Part shown: piece by piece, positions 18,768 through 29,300 of the stretch
Position numbering within the stretch: position 1 is the first letter of the stretch
Layout of the letters: each line of letters opens with the position of its first letter
NCBI RefSeq assembly: GCF_004403985.1
Contig: NZ_SOHL01000003.1
Location: 197,212 to 261,211, forward strand
Origin: Cryobacterium gelidum
GTDB lineage: Bacteria; Actinomycetota; Actinomycetes; Actinomycetales; Microbacteriaceae
DNA: 64,000 nucleotides
Direction: 5' to 3'
The notes under the pieces: model-generated
Told to the model about the DNA's origin: nothing
What the model saw: the letters and a program-made list of their open reading frames with translations, nothing else
Databases searched by the model: none
Made by a program: the position numbers and the translations under genes

Positions 18768-21014
18768 TCAACCTTTGTTGAGCCACGTGCGTTCGGAGTC
18801 GTTCAGCCGGCGCGCGATCGCCTCGCGCAGGGGCGGGTTGGTGCGGATGTCCGGATCATTGGTCACCAGGTGATAGGCAGCTTGCCGCGCCTCGGCGATC
18901 ATGTCGCCGTCGACCGCCACCCGCAGAAAGCGCAGTTTTGAGCCGTCTCCGGATTGCAGATCACCGAGCACGTTGCCCTCTCGGCGCAGGGCGAGGTCGA
19001 GTTCGGCAAGCACAAAACCATCGAGGGTCGCGGCGACGTCGCCGATGCGCTGTCGGGCCGGCGACCCCGGCCGGGCGTTGGTGACCAGCAAGCACAGCCC
19101 GGGCACGCCGCCCCGCCCGACGCGGCCGCGCAACTGGTGCAGCTGCGAGACACCGAACCGGTCAGCGTCGAGCACGACCATGGCCGAAGCGTTGGGCACG
19201 TCCACACCGACCTCGATGACCGTGGTTGCAACGAGAACATCGATCTCACCCGCGGCGAATGAGCGCATGATGCGATCTTTCTCGTCGCTCGTCATGCGCC
19301 CGTGCAGGGCCTCGATACGGTATCCGGCCAACGGCAGGAATCCGCGAAGCTTCTCGTGCACGGTGTCCACGTTGGCGAGCGGTGTCTTCTCGTCATCGGG
19401 CGATGGTGCCGTCTCGTCTTCCGAGCCTTCTTCACGCTCAGCGGGGGAAATAGCCGGGCAGACGACAAAACCCTGCCGTCCGAGAGCAAGCTCTTCGGCG
19501 AGCTTGGTCCAGATCCGTTGAAACCAGTTCGGGTGGTCGGCCAGCGGTACGACGATGCTGGTGATGCCCTGGCGCCCGGCCGGCAGCATGCGGATGGTGC
19601 TCACGTCGAGGTCGCCAAACACGGTCATGGCAATGGTGCGCGGTATCGGCGTGGCGGTCATGACGAGCACGTGGGGTGGTTCGGCACCTTTCAGCCGGAG
19701 GGTTTCACGCTGGTCGACACCGAATCGGTGCTGCTCGTCGATCACGATCAGACCGAGGTCGAAAAAGGTCACGGTGTCGCTGAGCAGGGCGTGGGTACCG
19801 ATCACGATTCGTGATTGGCCCGACACGGTGCGCAGCAGCGCCTTGCGTTTCTGCGCAACGGGCAGCTTGCCGGTCAACAGCGTCGGCATGAGTTCGGCCG
19901 CGAGATCGGGGCCGAGCAGGGTGGTGATCGACCTCAGGTGTTGCCCGGCAAGCACCTCGGTCGGTGCCAGCAGGGCCGTCTGGCCGCCGCTGTCGGCCAC
20001 GGCGAGCATGGCTCGCAGCGCGACGACGGTCTTACCCGAGCCGACCTCGCCCTGCAGCAGTCGGTTCATGGGGCCGGACTGGGCCATGTCGGTGGCGATT
20101 TCGACCGCGCAGATCTCCTGGTCGACCGTGAGCACAAAGGGAAGTGCCGCGTCGAAACGTTCGAGGTACCCGCCGGGCGTCGGAACGCGCGGCCGCGTAC
20201 GGCGCTCCCGAGCCAGACTGTGCCGCTGCAGGAGGGCGCACTGCAGCACCCAGGCCTCGGTGAACCGCAGGGTGTCCTGGGCTGCCATCCATTGTTCTTC
20301 ATCATCCGGGCTGTGAATCCAGCGGATGGCCTGGGTGTGGCTGAGCAAGCCGTGTTCGGCGCGGAGATCGTCGGGAACGGGGTCGGGCAGAGTACCAACG
20401 CGCCGGAGCACCCGGTCGATCATCGTCTGCAGGTTCCAGCTGGTCTCCGCGGCCGTTGCCGCGTAAATCGGGATAAGAGGCTTGCGCCGCAGCAGCAGGG
20501 ACGGATCGTCGCGAGCCTCTTCTTCTTCGCTTTCGAAGGTTTTGTAAGACGGATTCGCCAGTTGGCTCTCGCCCTTGTACATGCGCACCTTGCCGGAGAA
20601 ACTGCCGCGTAAACCGGGCCGCAATTGTTTGAGGCGCCATTCCTGACTGTTTTTGCCGAAGAAAGTGAGGGTGAACTCGCCTCCACCGTCGGAGATCACC
20701 ACCTCGACAATCGTGCCCGGCCTCGACGACATGCGCTTCTCGTGCACCGACATGATGTCGGCGATGACCGTGACGTTGGCGCCGGGCGTGATTTGATTCA
20801 GGGGCCGCAGCACCTCGCGGTCGGCGTAGCCGCGCGGGTAATGGCTGAGCAGATCGCCGACGGTGTGCATGGCGAAAGCCTTGGACAGCGCCGTCGCCTG
20901 GGGCGCACTGAGCGCCTTTTTCAAGGGCGTGTCGAGACTGAGCGGTTCGCTTTGGGGCGCTGGCAGTTCGACACCATCGAATTCGGGGCCACCGGCAGCA
21001 CTCGAATCGGACAT
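18768..21014 (-). CDS. recG: ATP-dependent DNA helicase RecG
   Basis: Replication-fork remodelling helicase of 748 aa. An N-terminal wedge/OB domain contains LLSHYPRGYADRE; the helicase core has Walker A GEVGSGKTVVALRAML, the DExH-type box VIDEQHRFGVDQR, VMTATPIPRTIAM, and motif VI-like QLRGRVGRGG. An acidic insertion (EEGSEDETAPSPDDEK, about residue 540) interrupts the second RecA domain, as often in actinobacterial RecG. It is divergent from rsmD with a 95-bp gap that probably carries both promoters. Confidence 0.95.
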   Translation of the reverse strand: MSDSSAAGGPEFDGVELPAPQSEPLSLDTPLKKALSAPQATALSKAFAMHTVGDLLSHYPRGYADREVLRPLNQITPGANVTVIADIMSVHEKRMSSRPGTIVEVVISDGGGEFTLTFFGKNSQEWRLKQLRPGLRGSFSGKVRMYKGESQLANPSYKTFESEEEEARDDPSLLLRRKPLIPIYAATAAETSWNLQTMIDRVLRRVGTLPDPVPDDLRAEHGLLSHTQAIRWIHSPDDEEQWMAAQDTLRFTEAWVLQCALLQRHSLARERRTRPRVPTPGGYLERFDAALPFVLTVDQEICAVEIATDMAQSGPMNRLLQGEVGSGKTVVALRAMLAVADSGGQTALLAPTEVLAGQHLRSITTLLGPDLAAELMPTLLTGKLPVAQKRKALLRTVSGQSRIVIGTHALLSDTVTFFDLGLIVIDEQHRFGVDQRETLRLKGAEPPHVLVMTATPIPRTIAMTVFGDLDVSTIRMLPAGRQGITSIVVPLADHPNWFQRIWTKLAEELALGRQGFVVCPAISPAEREEGSEDETAPSPDDEKTPLANVDTVHEKLRGFLPLAGYRIEALHGRMTSDEKDRIMRSFAAGEIDVLVATTVIEVGVDVPNASAMVVLDADRFGVSQLHQLRGRVGRGGVPGLCLLVTNARPGSPARQRIGDVAATLDGFVLAELDLALRREGNVLGDLQSGDGSKLRFLRVAVDGDMIAEARQAAYHLVTNDPDIRTNPPLREAIARRLNDSERTWLNKG

Positions 21015-21109
21015 GATTCCATCGTAAACCGCGCCTCTGACATGGTGATGCTGCGATTGGGAGAGCTGTCGAGGGCTGGTACACAGCGGGAAGCTAGGCT
21101 CGAAGGGTT

Positions 21110-21691
21110 ATGACGCGAATTATTTCCGGGTTTGCCGGCTCATTGACCCTGGCTGTTCCCAAGTCGGGCACCCGGCCGACCAGTGATCGGGTCCGAGAGG
21201 CTATCTTCTCCGCACTCGAATCGCGGGATGCGCTGCACGGTATGCGCGTTCTGGACTTGTATGCCGGATCGGGCGCGTTGGGGCTTGAGGCGGCCAGCCG
21301 CGGGGCGCGGGTCGTGACCCTCGTCGAGAACAGTTATGGCGCAGCGGCCATGTGCCGCAAGAACGCAGAGGCGGTGCAGCGGTCAGCTCCGAAGGGTACC
21401 GAGCTGAAGATTGCGGTGTCGTCGCAGGCCGTGCAGTCGTTTCTGGGGGCGACCAAAGACGGCTTCGACGTCGTGTTCCTCGACCCGCCCTACGACCTCA
21501 CTGAGGTTGAGTTGGGGAACAATTTGGGTGCACTCGCTCCGCTGCTGGCCGAGGACGCCCTCGTGGTGCTGGAGCGAAGCTCGCGCTCGCCCGAGCCGAA
21601 CTGGGGCACCCAGCTCGTGCTCGAGCGCCGTAAGGACTACGGCGACACGACCGTCTGGTATGCCTCCCCCACCGAACAGCCCACGTTGTAG
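21110..21691 (+). CDS. rsmD: 16S rRNA (guanine966-N2)-methyltransferase RsmD
   Basis: SAM-dependent methyltransferase of 193 aa that modifies G966 of 16S rRNA. It opens with MTRIISGFAGS and the conserved RPTSDRVREAIFSALES, then the SAM-binding motif VLDLYAGSGALGLEAASRGA, and the catalytic N-terminal DPPY (VVFLDPPYDL, about residue 125). The recG-rsmD-coaD neighbourhood is typical for the gene, although here rsmD is divergent from recG. Convergent with thiL, 33 bp away. Confidence 0.95.
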   Translation: MTRIISGFAGSLTLAVPKSGTRPTSDRVREAIFSALESRDALHGMRVLDLYAGSGALGLEAASRGARVVTLVENSYGAAAMCRKNAEAVQRSAPKGTELKIAVSSQAVQSFLGATKDGFDVVFLDPPYDLTEVELGNNLGALAPLLAEDALVVLERSSRSPEPNWGTQLVLERRKDYGDTTVWYASPTEQPTL

Positions 21692-21724
21692 CTGGGCCGC
21701 CAGTGCGGCGCCGGTCGACGTGCA

Positions 21725-22756
21725 CTATCCGGCGGCGCCGTCCCAGCCACGGTAGGGATCCCATCCGCTCTGGTCGTGTGGCGCACCGTCGACGGTGATC
21801 GTTCCGGCACGGACCGAAGCGGATGCCGCGGTGACCGTGCCGAGACGGCGAAAGCCGGGCGGTAGAGCGGAGTCTGGCGCAAAAGTGGCGAGCAGCCCGT
21901 GGTCTTCACCACCACCGAGGGCGACCTCGATGCGCTCCCCCAGGCAGGCGGAGTCGAAATCGATGCCGACTCCGCTGGCCCTCGCGATGCGTCCCGCGTC
22001 GATGGCGAGGCCGTCAGAGACATCGAGCATGGCGGTAGCCCCGGCGAGGGCCGCAATCGGTCCGCTCGCAATCGGCGGCACCGGGGTGAGCTGGGCGGCG
22101 ACCTCGGCGGGGTGCGTGAGCTTGAGGGCGTTGGCACGCTCGAGGTCGGGCACTCCATCGGCGTCTACACCCAGCCGGAACAGCAGTTCAAGCCCGATTC
22201 CGGCATCGCCGAGCCGCCCGGAGAGCGCCACAGTGTCTCCGGGGCGTGCCCCCGAGCGCAACACGGGTGCACGACCCTCTAAGTCGCCGAAGGCCGTCAC
22301 GGCGAGGGTGAGGGCGTCGGAGGCTGAGAGGTCGCCTCCGACCACGCCGCAGCCGGGAGCGAGAGCCTCGCAGCAGTCGCGCAGCCCGTCAGCGATGCCC
22401 TCGAGCACCGACACGGGCGTCGACGGTGGTGCGGCGATCGCCAGGACGAGAGCGGTCGGGCGGGCGCCCATCGCGGCGACATCGGAGAGATTGGTTGCCG
22501 CGGCCTTCCAGCCGAGGTCGTGCGGTGTCGACCAGGCGAGGCGAAAATCAGGGCCCTGAATCATCATGTCGGTTGTCACCACGAAACGTCCGTCGGGTGC
22601 AGAGATGACCGCCGCGTCATCGCCGGGCCCCAGCAGTTCGGCCGCTGCGGCCGGAAGTCGGGGAAAGATCCGCCCGAGCACGGCCCCCTCGCTCAGGTCG
22701 GCGAGAGTTTCGGTAGATGTGGATGGCGAACGCGGGACATCCGCAGCAGGGGTCAT
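21725..22756 (-). CDS. thiL: Thiamine-monophosphate kinase
   Basis: ThiL phosphorylates thiamine monophosphate to thiamine pyrophosphate. The 343-aa sequence has the metal- and ATP-binding LLGPGDDAAVI (about residue 43), VTTDMMIQGPDFRL, AATNLSDVAAMGARP, CGVVGGDLSASD and LDVSDGLAIDAGRIA, all PurM-fold signatures of ThiL. The ATG at 22756 begins the conserved region closely enough; the frame extends further upstream through unrelated glycine-rich sequence. No good Shine-Dalgarno precedes it. The start is only 24 bp from the divergent lipoprotein gene. Confidence 0.93.
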   Translation of the reverse strand: MTPAADVPRSPSTSTETLADLSEGAVLGRIFPRLPAAAAELLGPGDDAAVISAPDGRFVVTTDMMIQGPDFRLAWSTPHDLGWKAAATNLSDVAAMGARPTALVLAIAAPPSTPVSVLEGIADGLRDCCEALAPGCGVVGGDLSASDALTLAVTAFGDLEGRAPVLRSGARPGDTVALSGRLGDAGIGLELLFRLGVDADGVPDLERANALKLTHPAEVAAQLTPVPPIASGPIAALAGATAMLDVSDGLAIDAGRIARASGVGIDFDSACLGERIEVALGGGEDHGLLATFAPDSALPPGFRRLGTVTAASASVRAGTITVDGAPHDQSGWDPYRGWDGAAG

Positions 22757-22780
22757 GTAAGAAACGGTAGCCTGAATACG

Positions 22781-23299
22781 ATGTCTCACCCATTCCTGCG
22801 CCCAGCCCCGCTCCGCTTTGCCGCCATCGTCACCATGCTCGCCGGTTCGCTTATGCTCGCCGGCTGCGCCGCCGCCGTGCCGCTGACCCCGGCCACCAAC
22901 GCCACCGACGTCGCGTGCGCCGATGTCATCGTGCACCTGCCGTCCACCGTCGCCGATCAGGCGTCACGGGAGACGAACGCCCAAGCCACCGGCGCGTGGG
23001 GCGACCCCGCCGCCGTCCTCCTGCACTGCGGCGTGACGGTACCAGCGCCCACGACGCTGCCATGCCTGAATATCAACGGCATCGACTGGATCGAGGACGA
23101 CTCCGACGCCCCGACCTATCGCTACACGACGTATGGTCGCGACCCGGCCATCGAGATCGTGATCGACTCGGCAGCGGTGAGCGGGTCGACCGCACTCATC
23201 GACGTCGCAAACGCGGTCGGGTACGTGCCGGCTACCAGTGCCTGCGTCGGCGCCGAGGACGTGCAGCTGCCCACCGACGGGGCCACGACCGCCCCCTGA
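22781..23299 (+). CDS. DUF3515 family lipoprotein
   Basis: Predicted exported lipoprotein of 172 aa. The signal peptide AAIVTMLAGSLMLAGC ends in a perfect lipobox (LAGC), and the mature part has the DUF3515 pattern DVACADVIVHLP, an internal Cys pair (LLHCGV, LPCLNI) and a third in TSACVGAED. DUF3515 genes accompany ddl or thiL in many Actinobacteria and their function is unknown. The ATG at 22781 lies seven bases after a TAGCCT hexamer that could be a -10 element, which suggests a leaderless transcript because no Shine-Dalgarno is visible. Confidence 0.85.
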   Translation: MSHPFLRPAPLRFAAIVTMLAGSLMLAGCAAAVPLTPATNATDVACADVIVHLPSTVADQASRETNAQATGAWGDPAAVLLHCGVTVPAPTTLPCLNINGIDWIEDDSDAPTYRYTTYGRDPAIEIVIDSAAVSGSTALIDVANAVGYVPATSACVGAEDVQLPTDGATTAP

Positions 23300-23312
23300 C
23301 CCGCGGGCGGAT

Positions 23313-26300
23313 TTAGCGCAGTCCGATGTTGACGAAGTAAGCCTGGCCATCGTCGAGCAGGACGCCGATGCGGTAGTAGTGCCCGCCCGTACCGGTTTTC
23401 CAGTTATAGATGTACTGGCCGCCGTCGCCGCGATACGAGCTGCCGCTGTCCGCCGCAGCCGTGTACAGCGATTCATCGACCGGCAGCGACATGGCCGAAC
23501 CCTGATCCGGTGTCAGCCACTTCGGTGCGGAGCTCGACAAGACGACCGTCCCGCTGGCCGTTTTCAGCTGGAATTTGACCGGAACCGTGCTTCCACCCTT
23601 GAACACGCTGGTTGCGACGCCGACCTGGTGGGCCGTGTCATTGATCGGCTGCAGGAATCCGTCGAAGCGGTAGACCACCTTGTAGCTCCCGCGAGAGACC
23701 GAGGTGTTGCCAGCGCTGTCGATCGCGGTCGCGGTATAACGGAAGGTGCCGACACCGTTCGGAGTGCCTCCGGTCACGGTGACCGCGCAGGTTCCGAGTA
23801 GCCCAGAGAAGCTGTCGCTCGCACTGCAGGTCACCGCCGGCACAGCGCCGAGGGTGTAGAAACCGCCTGCCACATTGACAGATGTGATGCTTGGCGCCTC
23901 CATGTCGATTTTGATTCCGGACAGCACCGTTGCCGCGGAGTTGCCGGCTCTGTCGGCCGTCGCTCCGTTGGCCGTGTTGGCTCCATTGGCGGTGAGGGTC
24001 ACGTCGTCGGTGCAGGTGGCGATCCCGGAAAGCGCGTCTGCGCAACTGAAGCGAACCTTGACCGGACCGAGGTACCAGCCGTTGCTGCCGACCACCCCGC
24101 TTGCGATTGCTGCACTGATGCTCGGTGCCGTCTTGTCGAGTTTCACGGTCACACTGTCGGTGCCGACGTTTCCGGCGGTGTCAGTTGCCGATCCGGCAAC
24201 GAGCCGACCGGCGGTTTCGACCGAGACGTACACAGGGTCCGTGACCCGGGCGATTCCCGAGCCGGAGTCGTCGTCCCTGGCAGTGAAGGTCACGGTCAGG
24301 TCGCTGTTGTTCCAGTCGTTGGCGTTGGCCGCGGGGCTGAAGCCGTGCGTGACGGTCGGCGCGATATTGTCCCACTTGAGGGACACCGCATTGGCTGCCT
24401 CGGTGTTGCCGGCGTAGTCGACCGCCCAGTAGCGCACGGTGCCGACCCCGCTGCCATCGAGCGGGACGCTCAGGGTCTTGGTCGATCCCATCGCCACCTG
24501 CTCGGCGCCGCCGTCGATCGAGTAGTGCAGCTCTCTCACGCCGGACAACCCGACCTGGTCGACGCCGCTCACGGTGACGGTTGCGGTCGATCCGGTGCAG
24601 AAGTCGTTCACGAGCGTGCAGACGTTGTTCGCGGTGCTGCTGGGAGCGGTGCCGTCCACGTTGATGCCGCTCACTACCGCAGCGGCGCTCTCGTGGCCGG
24701 CCAGGTCACCCGCGGTGGTGCTCGTGGCGGACTGGTTCGCGCCGTCATTTGCGAAGATGAGGCTGCTCGGGCAGTGCGCGACGCCGGAGAGGGCGTCGAA
24801 ACAGCTGAAGTCCACGAGAACCTGGCTGCGATACCAGCCGAAGGTGTTCGGGTTGGTCGTCGGCGCACCGCTCAGGGTCGGTGTGGTGCGGTCGATCCGA
24901 ATTCCGGTGACGGATGCCCCGGCGCCGTTTCCGGCCCGGTCCGACACGGTCGCCGAGGCGCCCAGATCGCTGCCTTCGCCGTCGATCACGCTGTTCGCTG
25001 GCTTGTCGGCCTCGTCGATCCCCGACAGCCCATCCGTGCCGGTCCACGCGACAGTGACGTCTCCGCGGTACCAGCCGGCCCCGTTGGAATCCGTCGTGGC
25101 GGCGCCGCTGAGACTCGGGGCGGTCTTGTCGACCCTGATGTTCTCGACCGTGGCGAAGCCGGTGTTGCCTGCCACGTCGATCGCGTCGCCGCGAACCGAC
25201 TGGCCGGCACCTTCGTTGCCGACCGTGGTGTCGGGTCCGCAACCGGCGATGCCAGAGTTGGTGTCAGTGCAGGCGAAGGTCACGTCGACGTTGCTGTTGT
25301 TCCAGCCGAAGCTGTTGGCGGTCGGGCTTGCCGTGCCGGCAATGGTCGGAAGCACGGTGTCCACTTTCACCACGGTGGTGCGTGTGGCCTCGAGGTTTCC
25401 GGCGAAGTCCTCACTCCAGTAGCCGATCTCGTGGCTGCCAGTGGGCAGTTGCATGGTGAGCGCCTCGAGGTAGGTCTGCGGGGCGCCGCCGTCGATCGTG
25501 AAGTAGGTTCCCTCGACGCCCGACTCAGCATCCGTGGCCGCCACGGTGAGCGGAATGTCACTGCTCTGGAACCAGCCGCTAGCCGGCGAGACCGGGTCGG
25601 TCAGTGTCGTGACCGGAGCGATGCTGTCGATGGTGAACCCGACGCTGGTCGAAGTTTCGACGTTACCGGCAACATCCGTGCTCCAGTATTCGATGCTGTG
25701 AGCGCCCTGGCTGCTGATGCTGATCGGCTCGCTGTAACTCTGGGTTTCGGCTCCGTCGACGCTGTAGGTCGTCACGGCGACACCGGAGGTGAGGTCGTGC
25801 CCGCTGAGGGTCAGTACCACGGTGCCGGTGTACCAGTTGTCGGAGAGCGGACCCTCAACGAGCGCGCTTGTGCTCGGCAGCTCCTGGTCAATGCTGATGC
25901 CGGTCACCGTGGCCGTCGCCGGGTTGCCGGCGATATCACGAGCAGTGCCGGAGGCCGTGTTCGCACCGTTGTCGGTGAGTGTGACATCGTCCGGGCAGGT
26001 GGCCAGTCCGGAGAGGGCGTCGGCGCAGCTAAAGTGCACCGTCACCGGTCCGAGATACCAGCCGTTGCTGCCGATCGTGCCGCTCACGATCGCGCCGCTG
26101 ATGGTCGGGGCCGTCTTGTCCAGTTTGACGGTGACCGAGTCGGTGCCGACGTTTCCGGCAATATCGGTGGCGGAACCGTTCACCGGCAGGCCGAGCGTCT
26201 CGGTCGAGACGTTCTGTGGTGCGGTGACGTCCGCCATCCCGGAGCCGAGATCGTCGTCGGTCGCGGTGAAGGTAACGGTGACGTCGTCGCGATTCCAACC

Positions 26301-29300
26301 GGTGGCGTTGGGGGCGGGCGAGACCAGGTGCGAGAGCGTCGGCGCGATGTTGTCCCACTTGAGGGCGACCGCCTGAGCGGTTTCGACGTTGCCCGCGTGA
26401 TCGACCGCCCAGAAGCTGACGGATGCCGCGCCGCTTCCGTTGAGCGGAACGCTCACGGTTGCGGTGGACCCGGTGACCACCTGTTCAGTGCCGTGATCGA
26501 GCGCGTAGTGCAGTTCGGCGACCCCGGACAGGCCGTCCTGATCGTCAGCGGAGAGCACCACGTCGGCGGTTGCGCGGGTGCAATAGTCGTTGACCGCGGT
26601 GCAGCGGTTGTCGGCGCTTGTGCTCGGCGCGGCGCCGTCGACGTTGATGCCGTGCACAGTCGTGCCCACGCTGGTATTGCCGGCCAGGTCAGTGGCGGGG
26701 GCGCTCGTCATGCCCTGGTTTGCGCCGTTGCCGGCGATGACCCTGCTGATGGGGCAGGAGGCCACTCCCGAGAGTGCGTCGGTGCAGGCGAAATCGACGA
26801 CGACCTGACTGCGGTACCAGCCGGCCGCGTTGGGGGCGGCCGTCGGAGCCCCGGTCACGACCGGCGCGGTGCGGTCGAGCTTGATGCCGGTCACCGTCGC
26901 CGCAGCCGTGTTTCCAGCCCGGTCGGAGACGGTCGCCTCGGCTGAGAGCTGGTCGCCTTCTCCGGTGATCGTGCTGTCGTCGGGGGTGTCCGCGACTGCG
27001 ATGCCGGAGAGAGCGTCGGCGGCGGTCCAGGCGACGGTGACGTCATCCTGGTACCAACCGGCACCATTGGCGGGGGTCGTTGCGGCACCCGAGAGGCTCG
27101 GATCCGTCAGGTCGATGCTGATGTTCTCCACCGTGGCGGAGTTCACGTTGCCGGCCACATCGGCTGTCGTGCCGGTGGCGACCTGGTCGGCACCCTCGGC
27201 ACCGAGAATGACGCCTGGGCCGCAGTCGACGAGCGAATCGATGCCCGAGTTCGCGTCGCTGCAGCTGAAAGCCACATCGACGGCGGTGTTGTTCCAGCCA
27301 TAGCCATTGGCTTCGGGGGACGCGAGGACGCTGATGCTCGGCCGCACGGTGTCGACCCAGACCTCGGTTGTGCGGGTAGCCTCAACGTTGCCGGCGAGGT
27401 CGACGCTCCAGTAGGCGATCGTGTGCAGGCCGAGCGAGAGCTTCTCGGTGAAGGGTTCACCGTACAGCAGAGTGTCGCCGCCGTCGATCGTGTAGTAGGT
27501 GCCGGCGATTCCCGACTCTGCGTCGCTCGCGTCGAAGGCGACCGGGATGCCGCTCGTGACGAACCAGCCGCTCGCCGGTGAAATCGGGTTGATGACGGTG
27601 GTCGTGGGGGCGTTCCCGTCGATCTCGAGGTTCAGGCTGTTGACGATGGAGTCTTCGGCGTTACCGGCAACATCCGTGCTCCAAAAACTCAGGACGTGTG
27701 TGCCGCGCAGGGCGAAGGCGAAGGGGCCGGTGTACTCCTGGGTCGCGCCGCCGTCGACGGTGTAGCTCGTCGTCGCGATGCCGGAGAGGGCGTCCAGCCC
27801 GGTCAGGGTCACGTCGACGGCGTCAGCGTACCAGCCGCTCGCAGGCGGAGCCGGCACGGTCGCGGTCGTCGTCGGCGACGCGCGGTCGATCTGAATTCCG
27901 AAAACGGTGACGGATGCGGTGTTGCCGGCCGTGTCGGTGCAGGTCGCGCTCGAGGACAGGTTTGCGCCTTCTCCGCTGACGGTGTCGTTGGTCGGCCCGG
28001 TGGCGACGCCGGAGAGGGCGTCGGTGCAGGTCCAGGTCACGGCCACGTCGGTGGTGGTCCAGCCGTGTGGATAGGCGGTGCTCAGCACCGGTGCGGTCGT
28101 GTCGATGTTGATGCCGGTGACGCTCACGCTCGTGGAGTTGCCGGCGGCGTCGGTGGCGGTTCCCGCCGCAGATTGGTTGGCTCCCTCGCCGAGCACCTGT
28201 GCGGAGGGGGCGTTTGTTATACCGGAGAAGGCGTCACTCGCCGTGAAGTTCACGGTGACCGAGTCGTTGTACCAGCCGGCGCCATTGGCGGCCCGGTCGC
28301 TTGCGGCCGCGAGGCTCGGGGCGCTTCTGTCGATGCTGAGCACCGCCGTGTCGGTGGCGGTGTTGCCGGCGTTGTCGGTTGCTGTGCCGGTGACCTGCTG
28401 GGCCGCTCCCTCGGCGCTGTGGATTGCTGGCGGTGTGCAGGAAGCGACGCCGGAGCCGGAGTCGGCGCAGTCGAAGGTGACCGTGACGTTCTGGTTGGTC
28501 CAGGCGCCGTCGAGGTATCCCAGGGGCGTGAAGGAGTGGCCGATGGTAGGGGCGGTCTTGTCGATCTTCACGCGTGCGGTCTGTGCGGCCTCGGTGTTGC
28601 CCGCTTTGTCAGTGCTGAAGTAGCTGATGCTGTGGTCACCCTCGCTCGAGAGCTGAAGGGCCGTGCCGCTGACGGTGCTGCCGCCGTCGATCGAGTACCG
28701 GGTCGTCGCCACACCCGAGAGGTTGTCGCTCGGCGAGAGCGTGACGGTGACGGTGCCGTTGCTCCAGCCCTTCGAAGCGCCGCTGATTCCGGTTGTCGGG
28801 GCGGTACGGTCGATGTCCACCGGGGAGCTGTCCGCGGCGATCGTGTTGCCGGCCAGGTCGCTCACGACCTTGGATGCGTGGAGGCCACTGCCTTCGCCCA
28901 TGATCGTGCTGTTCGACGGGACCGGACCGGCGAGGCCGGACAACCCGTCGGCGGCGCTCCAGGCGACCGAGACGTTGCCGTTGTACCAGCCGGCTGCGTT
29001 CGCGGTCGAAGTGGGCAAGCCGCTCAGGGCCGGTGCAGTCTTGTCGATGCTGATGCCGTCGACGCTGCCGGTGCCCGAGTTGTCGGCGTTGTCGACCGCG
29101 GTTCCGCTGACAGACTGGTTGGCACCCTCGGCCGAGACGAGGACGCTCCCGCTGCCGGTGCAAGTCTTGATGCCCGAGAGGGCATCGGTGCAGCCGAACG
29201 AGACGGTGACGTTCGAGTTGTTCCAGCCGGCTGCGTTGGCTGCCGGGGCGCGAGAGCCACTGACAACCGGGTTGGTCTTGTCGAGCTTGACGGTGGCGGA

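Noticed and set aside
24345-26945. 866-codon open frame on the + strand opposite the giant repeat gene
   Set aside because: It mirrors the repeat structure of the - strand gene in a GC-rich sequence, has no ribosome-binding site and no recognisable domain. The same applies to 27696-29672.
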